A DNA stretch of 24,832 nucleotides from Methanoregula sp. GTDB taxonomy: Archaea > Halobacteriota > Methanomicrobia > Methanomicrobiales > Methanospirillaceae. Numbering within the stretch: position 1 is the stretch's first letter; the number at the start of each line of letters is the position of its first letter. The stretch is taken from NCBI RefSeq assembly GCF_002835825.1, contig NZ_PIZH01000003.1:1-24832 (forward strand), written 5' to 3'. Shown here in pieces: positions 23,103 through 24,832 of the stretch. The notes under the pieces are model-generated. The model did no database searches, was not told the origin of the DNA, and worked only from the letters and a program-made list of their open reading frames with translations. The position numbers were made by a program, and so were the translations under genes.

Positions 23103-23789
23103 ATGCAGCTCCCGAGAGGCACGTTCCGGGAAATACGGAAGAAGATCGTCCTGCAGGACCTCCTCTCCGAATTCGAGGACACCCGGTTTACTGGTACCTG
23201 TGGCATCGTTGCCGGGCCGGCAACCGGTTCCTTTGTCTTCCAGAACGGGGCATGTATCCTTGCCAGATTCCACGGGCAGGCCGGCGATGCTGCAATACGG
23301 GAGATGCAGCAGTCTGCACGGGATGCCGTGGATGTGATCATCTCGACACTGGACGAGACCCAGGTCAGGCTTGCCCTGGAATTCAACCCTGCATGCATTG
23401 TCCTGACCGAACCATCTCCGGATACCGGCCACAGCCCGCCTGCCCGGGGTACCGCTCCGACGCGGACCATCCCCCCCGTGAGCCCTGACGCTCCCGTTGC
23501 ACCCGCATCACCACGGCGCGGCAGGCGAATCCTGATCGCGAGCGGTGTGCCGGTGACAAAACAGGATGGCGGACAGATGCAGGATGCTCCCCGGGCCCCA
23601 ATCTTCCCGTCTGCAATACCACCCGAAACGAAGACACCTGTTGCGGATACCAATGGTGAACCTGAAGATCTTGAGAGAGAGATCGATGCGCTGGACTCCA
23701 TGGACCTTAATCTTGTCACATCACGGATACGGAGCGAGTGCAGGACGCTCGTAAAACATCTCGACCTTGACCACCTGCTCGAACGCTGA
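23103..23789 (+). CDS. Two-part protein with proline-rich linker
   Basis: Function not firmly recognised. The 228-residue protein has an N-terminal domain (1-100): MQLPRGTFREIRKKIVLQDL, then RFTGTCGIVAGPATGSFVFQ and NGACILARFHG, a pattern seen in DUF2226- or DUF4388-like domains where a small beta sheet ends in a G-x-ILA strand. A linker at ~105-195 is rich in Pro, Ala and Thr. A C-terminal helical segment follows (EDLEREIDALDSMDLNLVTS, then CRTLVKHLDLDHLLER), likely coiled coil and able to bind a partner. A strong TATA box sits right upstream, so the message is nearly leaderless. It heads the rightward block with the roadblock-like and MinD genes. Confidence 0.75.
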   Translation: MQLPRGTFREIRKKIVLQDLLSEFEDTRFTGTCGIVAGPATGSFVFQNGACILARFHGQAGDAAIREMQQSARDAVDVIISTLDETQVRLALEFNPACIVLTEPSPDTGHSPPARGTAPTRTIPPVSPDAPVAPASPRRGRRILIASGVPVTKQDGGQMQDAPRAPIFPSAIPPETKTPVADTNGEPEDLEREIDALDSMDLNLVTSRIRSECRTLVKHLDLDHLLER

Positions 23790-23809
23790 GCCAACGGAGT
23801 TGATCACAC

Positions 23810-24388
23810 ATGACACCTGCAGTTCCCGTACCGGATGCCCTTGTCTTTATCGGTGCCGGTATCGTCATCGTTGGGATCATCGCCGCCATTGTATTCATCT
23901 GGTCCTGGTCCCGGGCGGGTGTGACACCCGCAACCAGTACAGAGGCCGTACGGGTCAAAAGACTCGATTACCAGCCTGCCGCCCGGCCTGTGACACCCTT
24001 CATCCGGCCGCCAGTCTCCCGGCAACTCCGGTCACAAGCCGCACCATCAGTTCCAACGGCAGTCAGCGTGGTCGATGGCAGGATCGACATCGCTGACAGC
24101 ACCCGGGCACTGGCAGAGAAATACACCCTTGCCGGGTTCACCCTTGCAACAGCCGATGGCCTCGTCTTCTCCACGAGCGGGAGTCCCTCGGCAATGGAAG
24201 ACGCTGCCCGGTATGGCGGGAGCCCGCAGCACGAGGGGCTGCAGGAATCGGCAGGGCTCACGATCTTTACCATCACCCACCAGGGCATCGGTTTGACCGG
24301 CATCATCCGTTCGGAGAAGAGAATGACAGGCGACATGATCCGCAGGATCGAGAGCGACACCCAAGAGATTTTAAACCGGTGGATATAA
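23810..24388 (+). CDS. Membrane-anchored roadblock-like protein
   Basis: The 192-residue protein has one membrane helix at about 10-31 (ALVFIGAGIVIVGIIAAIVF), a Pro/Arg-rich linker (~35-85), and a C-terminal domain (~95-192) reading IADSTRALAEKYTLAGFTLA, TADGLVFSTSGSP, AGLTIFTITHQGIGLTGIIR and ending RRIESDTQEILNRWI. The strand-helix order resembles a roadblock/LC7 domain, although weakly. If so, it could tether the soluble roadblock proteins of the divergent operon to the membrane; that is inference. The ATG lies 20 bases after the previous stop with GGAG ten bases upstream. Confidence 0.78.
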   Translation: MTPAVPVPDALVFIGAGIVIVGIIAAIVFIWSWSRAGVTPATSTEAVRVKRLDYQPAARPVTPFIRPPVSRQLRSQAAPSVPTAVSVVDGRIDIADSTRALAEKYTLAGFTLATADGLVFSTSGSPSAMEDAARYGGSPQHEGLQESAGLTIFTITHQGIGLTGIIRSEKRMTGDMIRRIESDTQEILNRWI

Positions 24389-24391
24389 CAC

Positions 24392-24400
24392 GAATATAAG
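24392..24400 (+). promoter_or_regulatory. Possible TATA box before minD
   Basis: GAATATAAG lies in the gap before minD. A start of transcription about 25 bases on would fall near 24421, inside the terminator-like hairpin, so minD could have its own promoter that bypasses the hairpin. Confidence 0.4.
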
Positions 24401-24406
24401 CGGAAT

Positions 24407-24438
24407 CCGGTAAGCGTTACCCAGATTACCGGTTTTTT
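24407..24438 (+). terminator. Hairpin-T terminator with competing stem
   Basis: CCGGTAA (24407-24413) pairs with TTACCGG (24426-24432), followed by six T (24433-24438). The first arm can instead pair as GGTAA (24409-24413) with TTACC (24417-24421) around GCG, which would disrupt the terminator stem. The minD ATG lies 20 bases beyond the T run. Confidence 0.6.
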
Positions 24439-24458
24439 CCAGTGTCGTCAGGTCCCTT

Positions 24459-24832
24459 ATGGTAAAGGTCTATACAATCGCTTCCGGCAAAGGTGGGACA
24501 GGAAAGACCACCGTCTCCGTCAACCTCGGCACCATGCTCGCCCAGCTCGGGAAAGAGACCTGTCTTATGGACGCCGACATCGGAATGGCGAATGTCGGGC
24601 TCATCCTTGGCATGCAGGACGTTCCGGTAACCCTCCACGAGGTCCTTGCCGGCACCGCGGAGGTCAGTGATGCAACCTACAGCGGCCCCGCCGGCTTAAA
24701 GGTCATTCCAAGCGGCATCTCCCTCCAGGGATTCCAGCAGGCAGACCCGGAGAAGATCCGGGACGTCATGGGCGAACTGGTAAAAAAGTTCGAGTTCCTC
24801 TTGATCGACGCCCCGGCCGGCATCAGCAGGGA
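24459..24832 (+). CDS. minD: MinD/ParA-type ATPase (partial)
   Basis: The first 124 residues are present; the gene runs off the window. The start MVKVYTIASGKGGTGKTT has the deviant Walker A motif with signature Lys11 and Lys16, then LGKETCLMDADIGMANVGLI (Walker A' region) and FEFLLIDAPAGISR (Walker B). This is the MinD branch of the ParA superfamily, ATPases that dimerise on ATP and mark sites on the membrane or nucleoid. In archaea MinD paralogs influence placement of archaella and chemosensory arrays, which fits the pilus genes here. The C-terminal amphipathic membrane helix, if any, lies outside the window. AGGT lies five bases before the ATG. Confidence 0.92.
   Translation, partial: MVKVYTIASGKGGTGKTTVSVNLGTMLAQLGKETCLMDADIGMANVGLILGMQDVPVTLHEVLAGTAEVSDATYSGPAGLKVIPSGISLQGFQQADPEKIRDVMGELVKKFEFLLIDAPAGISR

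Noticed and set aside
22961..23488. Rightward 175-codon frame starting MNKNKSLSK
   Set aside because: Most of it is the +1 shadow of the real gene at 23103, with many Cys and Pro typical of a GC-rich shadow frame; the upstream part crosses the promoter.

Overview
The window looks like part of a euryarchaeal genome, most likely a methanogen of the order Methanomicrobiales (Methanoregula-like relatives). The reasons are the archaeal ribosomal and RNase P genes, aIF6, PDCD5, the DUF371 and HVO_0476 families, cobyric acid synthase, exonuclease VII in an archaeal context, archaeal TATA boxes and Shine-Dalgarno-led ATGA/TAATG overlaps. No rRNA, tRNA, CRISPR array or insertion sequence was recognised. 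The genus is an inference from gene content only.

Layout. Positions 1-440 are AT-rich and gene-free, with palindromes, a CTACAA repeat and a rightward hairpin plus oligo-T. At 441-2145 two leftward envelope genes follow: a small two-helix membrane protein and a secreted FecR-like protein. At 2311-5135 lies a compact leftward translation operon, read S19e, PDCD5, PP-loop ATPase, L39e, L31e, aIF6, LX. L39e (3443-3595) is only 50 codons and easy to miss. At 5280-6048 a leftward pair encodes RNase P subunit Rnp4 and a CRM/YhbY RNA-binding protein with a long basic tail. At 6140-8049 a CNNM/CorC transporter-like gene and purN form a leftward pair, followed by a leftward TIM-barrel isomerase/epimerase (8137-8958).

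At 9001-10426 xseA-xseB (exonuclease VII) run rightward, facing a DUF371 gene; an HVO_0476-family zinc protein runs rightward from 10871. At 11707-12399 is a leftward membrane-anchored FKBP-like protein, divergent from an Hsp20 gene (12543-13016), then a CBS-ParB fusion protein (13102-13887). A structured convergent intergenic stretch precedes a leftward NDP-sugar pyrophosphorylase (14059-15237). A small cysteine-rich protein (15347), leftward cbiP/cobQ (15617-17065) and rightward SUI1/aIF1 (17259) follow.

The right third (17631-24832) is the most interesting part. A leftward block encodes two roadblock/LC7 proteins, a TadA/GspE-type secretion ATPase with a long low-complexity N-terminus, and two tandem TadC/GspF membrane proteins. 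Divergent from it, a rightward block encodes a two-part protein with a proline-rich linker, a membrane-anchored roadblock-like protein, and a MinD/ParA ATPase cut by the window end. I read this as a type IV pilus or archaellum-like machine with its own small-GTPase-type regulators and a MinD positioning ATPase. The components are known families; the combined system is an inference. A hairpin with a competing alternative stem sits just before minD.
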